Source: Psococerastis gibbosa (taxonomy: Eukaryota; Arthropoda; Insecta; Psocodea; Psocidae). Taken from it: 64,000 nucleotides of DNA. Positions 10,013-19,986 of the stretch are shown one piece after another. The notes beneath the pieces were generated by a model. The model did no database searches and was not told the DNA's origin. It saw only the letters and a list, made by a program, of their open reading frames with translations. How positions within the stretch are numbered: the stretch's first letter is position 1; every line of letters starts with the position of its first letter. The stretch is from assembly GCA_963971405.1 (NCBI GenBank), contig OZ020488.1, positions 3,658,001-3,722,000 on the forward strand. Direction: 5' to 3'. The translations under genes were made by a program, and so were the position numbers.

Positions 10013-10536
10013 GCCCTTACGGTGTAAATTATGTAGCCTACTAAATGTTTTTTTGTTACTTTAATTATTAGGCATAATTTAACATGCCTTCTATCATATT
10101 AGTTCTTAGTGTGTTTCCTTTGTTCAAATGTGTAATTAACTAATTATAGTGTACCCTATTGTAAAATGTTAATGCTTACGGTATTTTTCTTTAACCCATT
10201 TGTTGAAGTTCAATTGTTTAATTTTTTCGAGTAGCCAAATTTATTGTAATTGAAGGTAGCTTTACTTTTTAATGCATCAATAAAAATGATGAGGGATCAA
10301 AATTAATTAGCCTATTCTCGAAAATCACTATAAAACTTGTGATTTCAGTGATTTTAAATTGGGCGGGTTGGCGCTCCTCTAGTGGCGGGTTGACGAATTA
10401 TTTTACTGGCAACACTGTGAGGGCATAGAAGAAGATTTGGATACGCGCACTATATTGTGTGAAGGGTGTGGGGTGCACCTTACTCCCCGGGAGAAGCGTG
10501 TCCACGGATACCACGAACGCTGGTATGAGCGGGTAA

Positions 10537-10920
10537 GGCGCCCATTCCACCGACCGGCTAGGGCTATTTACAAAAACGGTGACGTGGTAGCAGACATTCA
10601 AGACTTAGGTGGCGTTTCCACCGACCTCGCATTGCAGAATGCAAATGACATTGACGGAAATTACAATTTTTCTTTTTATAGAAATCTATTAAAATGTTTG
10701 TACGTAACATATCCCATGACGCCATTTTTTAATTTTAGTTTGTTTGTTTGTGTGTTTACTGTATGCTCATTGATCAATTTTAACTATGGCATAGAGGAAA
10801 ATAAACATTTCCGCCAATTCTGCAATGCGAGGTCGATGGAAACCCCGCCTAAGTCTTGAATGCCTGCTACCACGTCACTGTTTTTGTAAATAGCCCTAGC
10901 CGGTCGGTGGAATGGGCGCC
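10537..10920. mobile_element. PIF/Harbinger-type MITE, 384 bp
   Basis: The element has terminal inverted repeats of about 100 bp starting GGCGCCCATTCCACCGACCG. They are imperfect at only a few positions, and the AT-rich core is non-coding. A TAA precedes the left end (10534-10536) and follows the right end (10921-10923), matching the TWA target duplication of PIF/Harbinger. Copy A of the host gene at 3630-3645 shows the uninterrupted site. The high TIR identity suggests a fairly recent insertion. Confidence 0.8.
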
Positions 10921-11220
10921 TAAGGCGAGGGCTCTTACCAGATTATTATTTGGACGTACATGGTTTTGTAAACGATGTACGTCCTATACAACCGTTGCCG
11001 GAAGGGCTTTTCGTTAACCCTCCCGGCAGAGGTCGTGGACGTGGACGCGGGAGATTGGATTTAAATACAAAGTACGAAATGCATATGAAGAGAGAGATAG
11101 CTCATATAAAGGCTATCGTGTTACCATTAGTGATGGAAGGGGAAGTTTATTTGAAATAACAGTTCCCAAGTCTTACAGTACTTTGTTTACACCGGATGTA
11201 ATGCAATGAATAAAGGATAA

Positions 11221-11540
11221 TCAAATTTTTTTAACATTTACTTTTAAAAAGAAAATAAATGATAATTGAAATGTATACGTCTTTGAAAATGAATCTTCTA
11301 CTCCTCATCAATCTACTCAGACACAAACACCCCATTTGTACCGCTTCAAAATAAAAAGCGTCCACATCAATCATCAGTGATACAAGATACACCATCTACT
11401 TCACACGAAACCAAAAAGTGAACGACAAGAAAACAACTGTTTCAAACTCTGGAACCGATTGAAGATGAAAGGATATTGAACACCGATGACGAGGATGAGA
11501 TCGAATGCGCTCAACGCTTTCACTTTGAGAAATGTAAGTA
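11221..11540 (+). other. downstream part of copy B, unrecognised
   Basis: Short coding-like stretches continue, for example KQLFQTLEPIEDERILNTDD then an acidic run, ending at AAATGTAAGT, which could be a splice donor at about 11534. No family is recognised. The Asp/Glu-rich end recalls the acidic C-terminal fragments at 4483 and 12660, but similarity is only compositional. Confidence 0.3.
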
Positions 11541-11900
11541 AAAGATATGATTTACACTATTATCATTTTTATTTATTTTTCCGCAATTAAATTTCTTAAA
11601 AATTAATGGTGAAAGAACTGAACCTGACCAATACTTTTCACTCAGCGTTAAACAGTAACCGATAAACGGAAAGCAATGATCGGTTAACAGCAACCAATAA
11701 ACGGTAAACAAGTGTAACAATCTCTTTCAAATTATCAGTGTTAAGATAGGTGTAGTAAACTAAATAATGTAATGCTATTGTACTAAAACAATTTTTTTTT
11801 TTAGAACAGATTCGCAAGGAGTCGAATGAAGAATGTAACCTACCCACCATCAAGGATCCCACTAACACTAAATTCGGCGTAGTTGTAACCGTCATTAAGG
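11541..11900. other. AT-rich spacer with direct repeat
   Basis: The spacer contains a short direct repeat (AACCGATAAACGG at 11654 and AACCAATAAACGG at 11692). No gene is supported. The minus-strand ORFs here are low complexity. Confidence 0.4.
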
Positions 11901-11907
11901 AAGAGTG

Positions 11908-12378
11908 TAACCTCAATACCACTTTGTTCAACGGGCACGATTGGTGCTTCCAGCAAGAATCCAGTGCCTGCGTACAAAGCCAAAACCCTCCAGGAGTGGC
12001 TCAGAACCAAAACCCCGGATTTATTGCTACAGCAGACCGGCCCTCTGGTAGTCCAGACTTGAACCCCCTGGACCATTCATTGTGGTCAGTTTTGAAGGCC
12101 AAGGCCTGCTCAAAGCGTCACCCAAATTTGGATAGCTTGAAGCATTCCCTCATCATAGCAGCCCAAGATCTAACTCTGGAAACCGTCCGTGCCGCAATAG
12201 ATTAGTGGCCACAACGTCTTCTGGCTTGCGTTCAAAATGATGGTGGAAATTTTGAAATTTAGTATGTTTTATTACTTAAATAAGAATAATTCAATATAAA
12301 AAAAATAATCGAACCATATTAAACTTTCTGATTCCTTGCACCATGTCATAACCTTAGGGACAGAACTTACGGCAGGAC
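11908..12378 (+). mobile_element. maT-like mariner (DD37D) 3' fragment
   Basis: A 5'-truncated copy of the family seen complete at 38539-40746. The coding part (11918-12262) covers the second and third catalytic regions: NTTLFNGHDWCFQQ, SGSPDLNPLDHSLWS, SLKHSL and ETVRAAID. The first recognised catalytic position reads QQE where the other copy has QQD, and an in-frame stop follows RAAID, so the copy is inactive. The 3' TIR (TTAGGGACAGAACTTACGGCAGGAC) ends at 12378 and is followed by TA. It lies within the unrecognised gene patchwork. Confidence 0.85.
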
Positions 12379-12384
12379 TAGGCA

Positions 12385-12495
12385 CATGCCACTATTGGTT
12401 GGGAAACATACTGTACTTTCTGATTTAGGGTGTACTGTACTCCCATTGGTCGGGAAACATACTGTACTGCACCCCATTGGTCGGGACACATCCCA
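12385..12495 (+). repeat. short tandem repeats with CCAAT-type (ATTGG) cores
   Basis: Three imperfect units of CC[CA].ATTGGT[CT]GGGA..CAT plus ACTGTACT lie in a row. The units differ in spacing. ATTGG is the reverse complement of the CCAAT box, but no promoter context is evident. Confidence 0.5.
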
Positions 12496-12659
12496 CTACT
12501 AGCCTCTATACTTAGCTTATGGCCCTTATAAAGCTTATGGCGAGAACTATAGTGCAGACCCCTAACATATCTTACCTAACAACCCATCTTTGATCTTCTT
12601 ACAATAATAAGTTTTTTCAACCCCTCTTCATATAATACTAAACAATACTTAGCACATGA

Positions 12660-12896
12660 GGAACAAAACTACATAAAACCTACTACTGGGATGTCTATTC
12701 CATAACCCCCGTTGACTTACCTAGTGCGAGAAAAAGGCTCGCCACAGTCCCGGCTGAGGTCCTATCTCAGACACCAACGCCACTAATAATTGATGAGACA
12801 CCACTGAAAAAGGTTTACTCCACCACTATGAAGCCGGGGCGACTCTCCTACCTCCTAGAAGATGATGAAGAGGAAACAGAACCTCCCACTCTTTGA
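12660..12896 (+). CDS. unrecognised ORF with acidic C-terminus
   Basis: The frame is open from just after a stop at 12657 to the stop at 12894-12896, with no Met start. It encodes HKTYYWDVYSITPVDLPSAR, then LSQTPTPLIIDETPLKKVYS, then an acidic EDDEEETEPPTL end. The residue composition looks genuinely coding. It may be a last exon or the end of an older gene. I recognise no family. The neighbouring membrane-protein ORF follows after about 125 bp. Confidence 0.35.
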   Translation, partial: GTKLHKTYYWDVYSITPVDLPSARKRLATVPAEVLSQTPTPLIIDETPLKKVYSTTMKPGRLSYLLEDDEEETEPPTL

Positions 12897-13020
12897 ATGC
12901 AACTTTATGCATATTTTATGCGCTACTGACATCATTTAACCCCCACATAAACGATTAGTTTTATTTAACAAAAGATTAGTTGGACTTCAATTGCCTGTTG
13001 TGTTAATAGTTATTTGAGGC

Positions 13021-13455
13021 ATGGGTCTCATAGTCATAGAACGATTAGGGCGGAGCCTAATGTCAGGGGAAGGGGGCGACGTTTCGGGAGTGGGTGCTAT
13101 CATTAGGCTTAGTCCTGATTATTTTTACGTAATGTTAACCTTTGCTTCTCAGTCGTTCGACATTAATTCTAACGGAGTTTTGTGGGTCTGCATTGTCAGT
13201 GTGATATCCTTCTGCAGTTACTTTATTTTGTTGGTGTATATATTTTGCCACCGACAGAAACGCAGCTACTTGCTGGGTCAATTGAAAAAAATAGAAGGAG
13301 GCTTGAGCTTACTAATGGTCGCCATACTTCATGCTTGTGCATTTACCTTATGCGTTGTAGGTACGTTTCAGTACTACCCACAGAGTTTCAATTTGGGATT
13401 CGCTGCTCAAAGCAGTCAGAGGCCTTTTATTCTTCTTTTTGGGTACAGGCGATGA
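13021..13455 (+). CDS. unrecognised small membrane protein ORF
   Basis: 144 codons from a clear ATG. Hydrophobic segments lie at about residues 57-76 (LWVCIVSVISFCSYFILLVY) and 93-112 (LSLLMVAILHACAFTLCVVG), suggesting two membrane spans separated by a basic KKIEGG-type loop. No signature motif is recognised. An overlapping second frame (13182-13541) is also open, so the true frame is uncertain. It is not clear whether this is host, foreign or chance. Confidence 0.3.
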   Translation: MGLIVIERLGRSLMSGEGGDVSGVGAIIRLSPDYFYVMLTFASQSFDINSNGVLWVCIVSVISFCSYFILLVYIFCHRQKRSYLLGQLKKIEGGLSLLMVAILHACAFTLCVVGTFQYYPQSFNLGFAAQSSQRPFILLFGYRR

Positions 13456-13559
13456 GGCTTCGGAACTCTTTGCTGGACCCCATCAGAAACGAAAGAAGTT
13501 TAAGGACTATATTTTTAAGGGTATGTATGGTGTGTAAATAACCATTTATACGACGTGTA

Positions 13560-13995
13560 GGCAAGAGAATATTTGTGAAGTATTGGGGTTTCGAAAAACC
13601 AGAATACATACCCTCAATGGCGATCAAGTTTTGTGTAAAACTGGAGAAGAATGCTGCGGAAACCATTACAATGTAGAAGGCTTTCGGTCTTTCATATAGG
13701 CAAATTTTTCGTTGGCACAAGGCCTTCGCAGAAGGTCTTTCATATAGGCAAATTTTTGGTTGGCACAAGGCCTTCGCAGAAGGTCGGGAAGTCGCCAATG
13801 ACGTGCCCCGCGCTGGACGGCCATCAACCTCCACTACAGACGACAATGTGCAACGTGTGGCATGGCTTGTTGAACACTGACCGTCGTGTAAGTGACCGTT
13901 TAGTTTCCGATAAATTAAACATTACTAAAACCATTGTTTCCAAAATTGTGTCGGAGTATTTAGAAATGAGGAAGGTGTGCGAAATATAAAATAAA
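13560..13995 (+). mobile_element. mariner 5' fragment with internal duplication
   Basis: The coding part from 13617 reads MAIKFCVKLEKNAAETITM, a stop, then KAFGLSYRQIFRWHKAFAEG repeated as LSYRQIFGWHKAFAEG, then GRPSTSTTDDNVQRV, LNITKTIVSKIVSEY and LEMRKVC. This is the paired-HTH N-terminal domain of a mariner (SETMAR-like) transposase. A 48-bp unit (13688-13735) is repeated in frame at 13736-13783, duplicating one helix region. The catalytic domain is missing, with homology ending at LEMRKVC near 13980. Confidence 0.8.
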
Positions 13996-14079
13996 AATGT
14001 TTTCTTTAAAAAAATTAATGAAAAAATTCCATTGAATTTGATTTCATCATAAATTCTGTTATACTAAAAAGGCAACCAA

Positions 14080-14168
14080 AAAAAATGAGTGGGAGTCGAA
14101 CCCACAATCTTCGCGTTACTGTGACAACTTTTCCACCTCTACACTGGCTGACCGAACATCAGTTCAGC
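14080..14168 (-). repeat. tRNA-derived SINE, minus strand
   Basis: Read on the minus strand, a box B (GGGTTCGACTCCC) follows a box A-like CAGCCAGTGTAGAGG at normal tRNA spacing. A T-rich tail and the sequence GTTGCCTTTTTAG come next. The acceptor stem does not pair well, so this is a SINE head rather than a working tRNA. Confidence 0.6.
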
Positions 14169-14170
14169 TG

Positions 14171-14500
14171 GTCCGGACCTAGTACTGCCGCCAGAAAAAT
14201 AAAACTTTAAGCCGTACAGTGTAACAAACTGTACATACTGTATACCGTACGTATACAGGAGTTACACAATGTTGTGTGTGGTATAGACAGCCAGTCCATG
14301 AGGACAAACAAATGTCCGACCATTTCCTTGCCCATCTCAAAAAGGCCATCCATAGCCACTTCCACTTACTTATTGTACAAAAAGTTTTAATGGTAAGCAT
14401 TTCATCATCAGCCCGGCAGTGCAAGAAGATAGTTGCACGAGTGCAGCCACTGCGACTATAAGTCTGTATCACTTAGTAATGTAAAAACTAATATGGCTGT
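14171..14500. other. no gene seen
   Basis: Contains short overlapping inverted motifs (GTACAGTGTAAC.. / ..CTGTACATACTGTATACCGTACG). Small ORFs on both strands are judged to be chance. Confidence 0.4.
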
Positions 14501-14725
14501 AAAACATGGCGTACTGGGACAGCGGGCAGACGGGCATTTGCCCGGCGGGCCAGACCCAAAAATAGTTGTCCGGACGTCCAAAGGAAAAACATCAAATTGT
14601 GTTAACAACAAGCGTTACAACAGCATTTTGATTTCAAATGTAAACGCGCGTCTGCCATTCTGGGTCCAAAACACAGACGTGCTGGGTATAGAGGGCCCTG
14701 AAACACTATGTTAGCTGATGGTTTA
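14501..14725. repeat. CCCGG-rich repeat fragment
   Basis: GTACTGGGACAGCGGGCAGA followed by GGGCATTTGCCCGGCGGGCC resembles the short GC-rich ends of small DNA-transposon derivatives. No second end or target duplication was found. Otherwise non-coding. Confidence 0.3.
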
Positions 14726-15840
14726 CACAATACCTTACTCAGTGGCGATCCGATAGGTACTTTAATTATTGACGTCAAAGGCTACTTTCTCATTATATGT
14801 CAAGCTATGAACTCAGGGAAAAAGGTTTCACGAGAAGATCATCGCTAGTGCTAACAATTTTCCAATGCCACCAACATCATATCCGTGCCATTATTTTTAC
14901 TTGTTTAATTACGGAGTTAGTTTATTTACTATGAAGAAGTTTTACAAAGGAAATATTGAAAATATTACTGAAATATGCCAATAATTGCTACAGTAGCCCT
15001 GTCTCCCACAGTCCCAACACAACTTGAAAGTAATTGCTAATAAATACACTAGACGGCACCGCCGTCGACTTAGTCCTTCTTCCCAAGCGATAATGGAATC
15101 CACCCTTAGTGCATTGCAAGCAATTTACAAATAAAATTAGTTTTTTGCAAATGATACATTTTAAAATTACCTACATTTCAAGCGATATTATATCACTCTG
15201 TAATGAGTTAAATTCACGCATTAAACCATGATAAACATTACCAAATGTGCGATATCTTCTTGTTAGTAACAATGACATTTAGCTCAGTCTCAAGGGTGAC
15301 GTTATAACCGGAGTCAACGTAAAATTATATCTAAAAAATACATAGCCGAGTCGGCACTGCTCTTCCGTCACCTTTAACAGCGCAGCTGACAAGGTTTAGC
15401 CTGCACACCGCGACAAGGTAATACGCACCTGGGAGCCAAAAAAAACGACCGACAAAAAAAACTGTTGCAAGCTTCAGTAGTAGAAATAACGCCCAAGCAC
15501 GTAGGCAGCACCTAAGCTGGGGGTTCCTGGCATAGAAGCAAAGAAGTGGGAAACTCGTAGAAAATTTAAAAGGAAGGCGAAAATGTGTCCAAATTCTTAA
15601 TGACAATCACAATCATTCAGGATATGGTAAAATGTCACCTGAGTTCTTTTTTTTTAAAGAAAACTTAAAAATATTTGCGTATAATGGTTTTCCTAACCGA
15701 GTTCCACAGGAAACCCAAACTTGAGCAGGTTTGTTGTACTTTCGCAACAATTCGGGAAAGTACAGGTTTTTTAATTTTTATTATTTATTTTTTTACTTAA
15801 AATATTACAAAAGGCACACAAAACTATTCTAGAGTTCATG
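14726..15840. other. no gene seen
   Basis: AT-rich, with small ORFs on both strands that have no protein-like composition. Nothing supported. Confidence 0.4.
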
Positions 15841-17060
15841 TTCAACTGGAAGTAGATTCGCACGAAGGTACTGCAGATGGTATTTCGCCTCTTTGAAGGA
15901 GGTTGAATGTTACTTAATTAGGCAAACTTGAGGTGGCCACCGGACACAGGACTCAAGAGTTTCACTAAGAAATGTTCCGGATTTCTTTGAGGCCAGAACT
16001 GCGTCACGTCTATTGGGAATGTAATCGAGCCAGGCTGTGGAGGTTAGGATAGTCCAAGACGGAACTTCTTGCACAGCAATTCTGCAGCAGTCGAATCCAG
16101 CTGGAAACGCAATTTCATCCCTGTTGATGTTCAAAACTACTAGAAGACACAAGACTGAAATTTCACATAATTCCACGTGCTATGAGGTCAGAATGCCGAT
16201 ACGTCAATTGTAACCGTATTCGAACTAAAGGCACTGGTGGTTAAGCACAGTCAAGAAAGATGGGAATCGTTCCAATTAATTTTCTTTGTTGATTAATTTA
16301 CTGTTTATTCACATTTGGATAGGTAAATACGTACAAACTTCTTGTGTAGCAATTCTGGATTAGAGAATTTCATCTTATATAGTGGGGCTGAAATTTTCCA
16401 TTGTCCAAGCTGCTTTGAGGCCAGGATAGCGTCGCGTCAATAGTGAACCTCATCAATGCAGGAAGACTACAAGGAGGCGACGGCAGTTAGAGAGAAACAT
16501 TCCATGTTGTCCGGGGCATATTCCTAATTTGACTGATTTCACACGAAGGTACATGACAATATCTTCGTAAAATTGGCACCGCTTGACACCATATGTTAAG
16601 ATGCAGGAGGGCCATTGTAGATGACTGATGACACGAAGAAATTTTCCACCAAAAGTTTACCTGAAAACCTCCCGGGTTTCTTAATATCCACCAAATATTT
16701 TCAGTGGAAATCGCTAGTGAATTTCAAAATTTTCATTAGTGATTGAATTTCTTCAAACTCATCGATGATTTCTCGTATAGTTCCTCAGGTACATTTAAGA
16801 ATTCACCAATAGCAGTACCACAGTCCACAGTCAGGATAAGTGCGGCGTCGCAGGCTTGTAAAGTAGAGCAGAAACCACGCCTATAACAACAGCTCGGAGA
16901 ACATCGAAGTAGTACATCATTTGTATCGTACAGCAAGGCTGCATCGCAGAATTTATCAGTAGTCAAGATAACTGGCTCAGGAGGATTTGAAAAAAATCAG
17001 CGTCAGTGAAATGCATCTAAGACTGCGAATTCGGAAAGGCCACCTCAAATTTCCGGATAG
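15841..17060. repeat. old local duplications
   Basis: Diverged direct repeats occur. TTTGAGGCCAGAACTGCGTC at about 15989 corresponds to TTTGAGGCCAGGATAGCGTC at about 16414. CTTCTTGCACAGCAATTCTG at about 16063 corresponds to CTTCTTGTGTAGCAATTCTG at about 16339. The order differs between the copies, so at least one rearrangement followed. No coding content is recognised. Confidence 0.45.
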
Positions 17061-18300
17061 TAACACCCAACCTGAAGTAGGCACGACGTAAACCAATGCC
17101 GCGGCGATGTCGTTATATTAACACAATGTCCAATTTCACTTTACAATCACAAAAGATTGGTTACAACACTATGAGGGGTCCCCACCGACTTCCAGTAATC
17201 ATTCTGCGTGCAAACTTTCAAAAGATTAAACAATTATCAACAAAAAAATATCAAATGCTATGGTACGATTGAAATGCAGTCAGGATGAGCTTCCATGAAG
17301 AAATAGTGTTTAATGTTGATAGGACCACCAAGCTGTTTCTGGGTGTCAAATTTACTACAAGCAATAATTTATGGAAATTGGTGGAAACCACTCGTACGGC
17401 TCGTAAAGCACTGCTACTTTTACTCCATGTAATTATATCACGTATGAAAAATAAAGACAAGTGCACGGCATACGCAAAAAGTAATGGCGTAGCTTAGGTG
17501 ATTTTACTTCCGTTATTTTTTAACACATGTATCTTAATATTAAAAAAGACTCATCATTTCAGTGTAACTGTTTATAAACTATCAATCAATGGTAGCTAAT
17601 AAATAACAATGAATACAGACAACAACACCGGCAAACTAACTACAAACCAGAAAGCACGTTTACCCACACGGGTCTGGCGCTTATAATTAAAAAAAAAAAA
17701 ACTATAATTGAAAAATCATTTAAATTACAAACATAGCAATTAATTATCATGGTGTTGTGCGTTTAACTCAGTGGAGCAATATTGTAGCAGGATCATTTAA
17801 AACTTGAAACGAATGTACGCGGAAGATTTAAAGCACTCCGCTGCGTAAGATAACTAACTCAGTAGTCAGTTGTGAGTATTTGGGCGCACAGAATGGTTCA
17901 AATCAAAACAGGATCTCATATTTATTGGCTATCATAGAAAACCCAAGGAGTAAAGGAGAGATGACTGCATACTATTTGTAAATAATATTCCCAAAGGGGT
18001 GGTTACCGCGGGGGCCGAGACATAGCTCAGGAATGTAAAAATTATGGACATATTTCGATCTGTGTAGAAAAAATTTGAGTTGCCGCTCGTACTGCAAGTC
18101 AGACGAAAGGGACGTAGTTAGTATTGAAAAGGCAATGAGAACTAAATTTTAGAAGCCCAGGAGACTTACGAAATATAGCTGGGTATTTATGGAGACGGGG
18201 GGGGGGGGGGGGGGAAACTTCATTCTCTAAGAAAACAGTATCTGATCTACAAAACTTGTGTTCATGTACTGAATATAATTATTGTGATCGACGCCAGCGG
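17061..18300. other. no gene seen; 18-base G run
   Basis: There is no supported gene. An uninterrupted run of 18 G lies at 18197-18214. A (A)11 run is at about 17690. Confidence 0.4.
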
Positions 18301-18505
18301 ATTCACTGTTGATTAATAATGGATGCATTGGATTCTCTTTATGATACAGATTTTTAGGGGAAAACTATGTTGGCATATCGGAAAACACAATTTTATAAAC
18401 GCGGAGGTCCAAGAACTTTTGCGTAGAAGGGAAGGGACAGCAAGGAGGAATAGAAGGACTAAATTTGAAGTCAGGACACCTGAGTTACAGCATATAAAGC
18501 TATCG
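18301..18505 (+). pseudogene. degenerate duplicate of the 18611 exon
   Basis: The segment repeats, with many changes, the sequence at about 18820-19000 (TTCACTGTTGAT.AAT.., ATTCTCTTTATGATACAGAT, AACTATGTTGGCATATCGGA, ..AGGACACCTGAGTTACAGCA). The reading frame is lost. It lies 0.5 kb upstream in the same orientation, so this is a local tandem duplication of part of the exon. Confidence 0.7.
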
Positions 18506-18610
18506 CATTCATTATTGTTTTAAGATTTGTTTTGTTGCGCAATGTAAACATTGAAAGCAACACTGATAATAGAACTGCTTCACTAATTCCACACTCTTTT
18601 CTTGTTGCAG

Positions 18611-19021
18611 TTCAACAAGTTGTTGGAAGACACTAGGGAGGGAAGCGCAGTTTTGGCAGCTTGTTGCCGACTAACCAACAAGGGACAAACCTTTCCAGAA
18701 CAATTGAAGAAGATACTTTGCGATGAGTTGATGAAGAAATACGCTCCATTACCTGCATTAGAGAAAGCAGAGGAATTATCCGTCGATATTCCACTGTGTA
18801 TACACTTCAGGGAATTCACTGTTGATAAATTAATAGAAGGATTGTATTCTCTTTATGATACAGATAATATACGAGGAAACTATGTTGGCATATCGGAAAA
18901 CACTATTTTATACAAGCAGATGTCCAAGAACTTTTACGTGGAAGAGACGGGACAGCAAGGACTAAATCAAGACACCTGGGTTACAGCATATGAAGCAATG
19001 ATCGATGCCTCGTTAGCTTAA
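18611..19021 (+). CDS. exon-like ORF, unrecognised protein C-terminus
   Basis: A good acceptor (TCTTTTCTTGTTGCAG, ending 18610) leads into 136 codons ending in a stop at 19019-19021. The protein is hydrophilic and helix-forming: FNKLLEDTREGSAVLAACCR, FPEQLKKILCDELMKKYAPL, IPLCIHFREFTVDKLIEGLY and WVTAYEAMIDASL. No motif is known to me. The acceptor, codon-like composition and local duplication of the same segment support a real last exon. No upstream exon is identified. It could belong to a host gene or an intron-bearing transposon. Confidence 0.45.
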   Translation, partial: FNKLLEDTREGSAVLAACCRLTNKGQTFPEQLKKILCDELMKKYAPLPALEKAEELSVDIPLCIHFREFTVDKLIEGLYSLYDTDNIRGNYVGISENTILYKQMSKNFYVEETGQQGLNQDTWVTAYEAMIDASLA

Positions 19022-19235
19022 CTTCCATACTAGTCGAAGAGCTGATGGGGAGAAGAAAACGCATGTCTGGGTACCCAATTTTTTGTGGCTGGGTCGTGAA
19101 GAGGACCATAAAAAAGTAAAAAAAAAACGGTCTCTTGCACTCGTCAGACTGGATCCCCTATTTTTTACGAAGGCGTAAAGACATTTTTTTTTATTTTTGT
19201 GAATTTTTTAGTATCAGCGCAAGAACACTCCCAAA
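19022..19235. other. 3' flank of the exon
   Basis: T-rich sequence including TTTTTTTTATTTTTGTGAATTTTTT. No AATAAA signal is obvious near the stop, and nothing is coding. Confidence 0.35.
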
Positions 19236-19385
19236 AGAAATTTGGCATGTGGGTTCAAAAAAATAATACCTCGGGACCATTTTTTAAATTTTGGGCTAAC
19301 TCAATTTTGGGGGGTTTTATTTTCAACAAACTCCCAAAAAACGCCTAAATAAATTATTTCTCAAAAACGGCTCCAACTATTTCTT
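19236..19385 (+). repeat. dispersed repeat, copy 1 (inverted partner at 59938)
   Basis: A block containing GGCATGTGGGTTCAAAAAAA, CCTCGGGACCATTTTT, GGGCTAACTCAATTTTGGGG and TTTCTCAAAAACGGCTCCAAC reappears in reverse complement at 59938-60085. The copies differ at many positions. No coding content. Confidence 0.7.
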
Positions 19386-19599
19386 TTAAAATCACATACT
19401 GTATATTGTAGACGTTAATGTCTACAAAACGAGGTGCATGTTACCCCCACCCCTAAAAAAGCCACAAGAAGTTCCACACATGATGCTTTCCCACGAATAC
19501 CGATGTTACAAATTTCCAAAAAATATCTCATTACTCATTTCGGGGTACCACTTTGAAACCGATCTCAAACTACTCCCTGTAAATAGACATTTCATTCTA

Positions 19600-19900
19600 T
19601 ACACTTCTTGCTCGGTTGTGCCAAGGCTTTTCTCCCGGCAGAAGCCTTTTTTGAAAAAACTTCATGCGTCCAACCTATCGCGTACCAGAGCAAGAACCCT
19701 CGCAAAATTTACTGAATGTTCTCTCAACACTTAATCGGGCTGCAAGAAGTTGTCCATTTGAAGTTTTTTGTGTTAAGCCAAGGGTTTTCCCCCGACAGAA
19801 GCCTTTTTTTGCAGAAGAGCTGCAACAATTTGGGGGGGAGGGGCATAAGTCAACAAGTCAGGCACTGTCCAACATCATGTCCGAGCTCCCGGGTTCAGGG
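19600..19900 (+). repeat. two related ~130-bp units
   Basis: GTGCCAAGGCTTTTCTCCCGGCAGAAGCCTTTTTT at about 19618 and GTTAAGCCAAGGGTTTTCCCCCGACAGAAGCCTTTTTT at about 19772 are diverged direct copies. Both are followed by TTCATG or GAAGAGCTGC-type sequence. No gene is supported. Confidence 0.5.
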
Positions 19901-19986
19901 AGTTAATCATCCCCAACGTTAAGGAACATTATCGACGGATAACAATCACTATGATATCAACAGTGGTAACTTATCTGTACTAATGG

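Larger units (their letters stand above)
5919..10417 (+). mobile_element. hAT transposon, 4.5 kb, near-complete
   Basis: The ends are TAGCGTTGCCAG.. at 5919 and ..CTGGCAACACTG at 10417, an imperfect 11-bp inverted repeat. They are flanked by direct TGAGGGC (5912-5918 and 10418-10424), the 7-8-bp target duplication typical of hAT. Subterminal GGCGGG motifs are repeated at both ends (5934-6030 and 10363-10390), as in other hATs where they bind transposase. The element carries a spliced transposase gene (6699-9511) and two hairpin regions near its 3' end. The target was the unrecognised gene copy B. Confidence 0.85.
5801..11220 (+). pseudogene. repeated unrecognised gene family, copy B, split by two transposons (fossil)
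   Basis: The surviving parts are 5801-5918 (MSKTISELVEEF start, PPPEPQ), 10425-10536 (TRTILCEGCGVHLTP, then a Tyr/Arg-rich segment with two His, giving a possible C-x2-C..H-x3-H zinc site) and 10921-11200 (a Gly-Arg repeat stretch and a tail ending in EITVPKS). A hAT element (5919-10417) and a Harbinger-type MITE (10537-10920) separate them. Copy A at 3241-3660 lacks both insertions and therefore shows the empty sites. The family is unknown to me. The zinc-like knuckle and RGRGR stretch suggest nucleic-acid binding, as inference only. The copy is broken, with at least two insertions. Confidence 0.5.
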
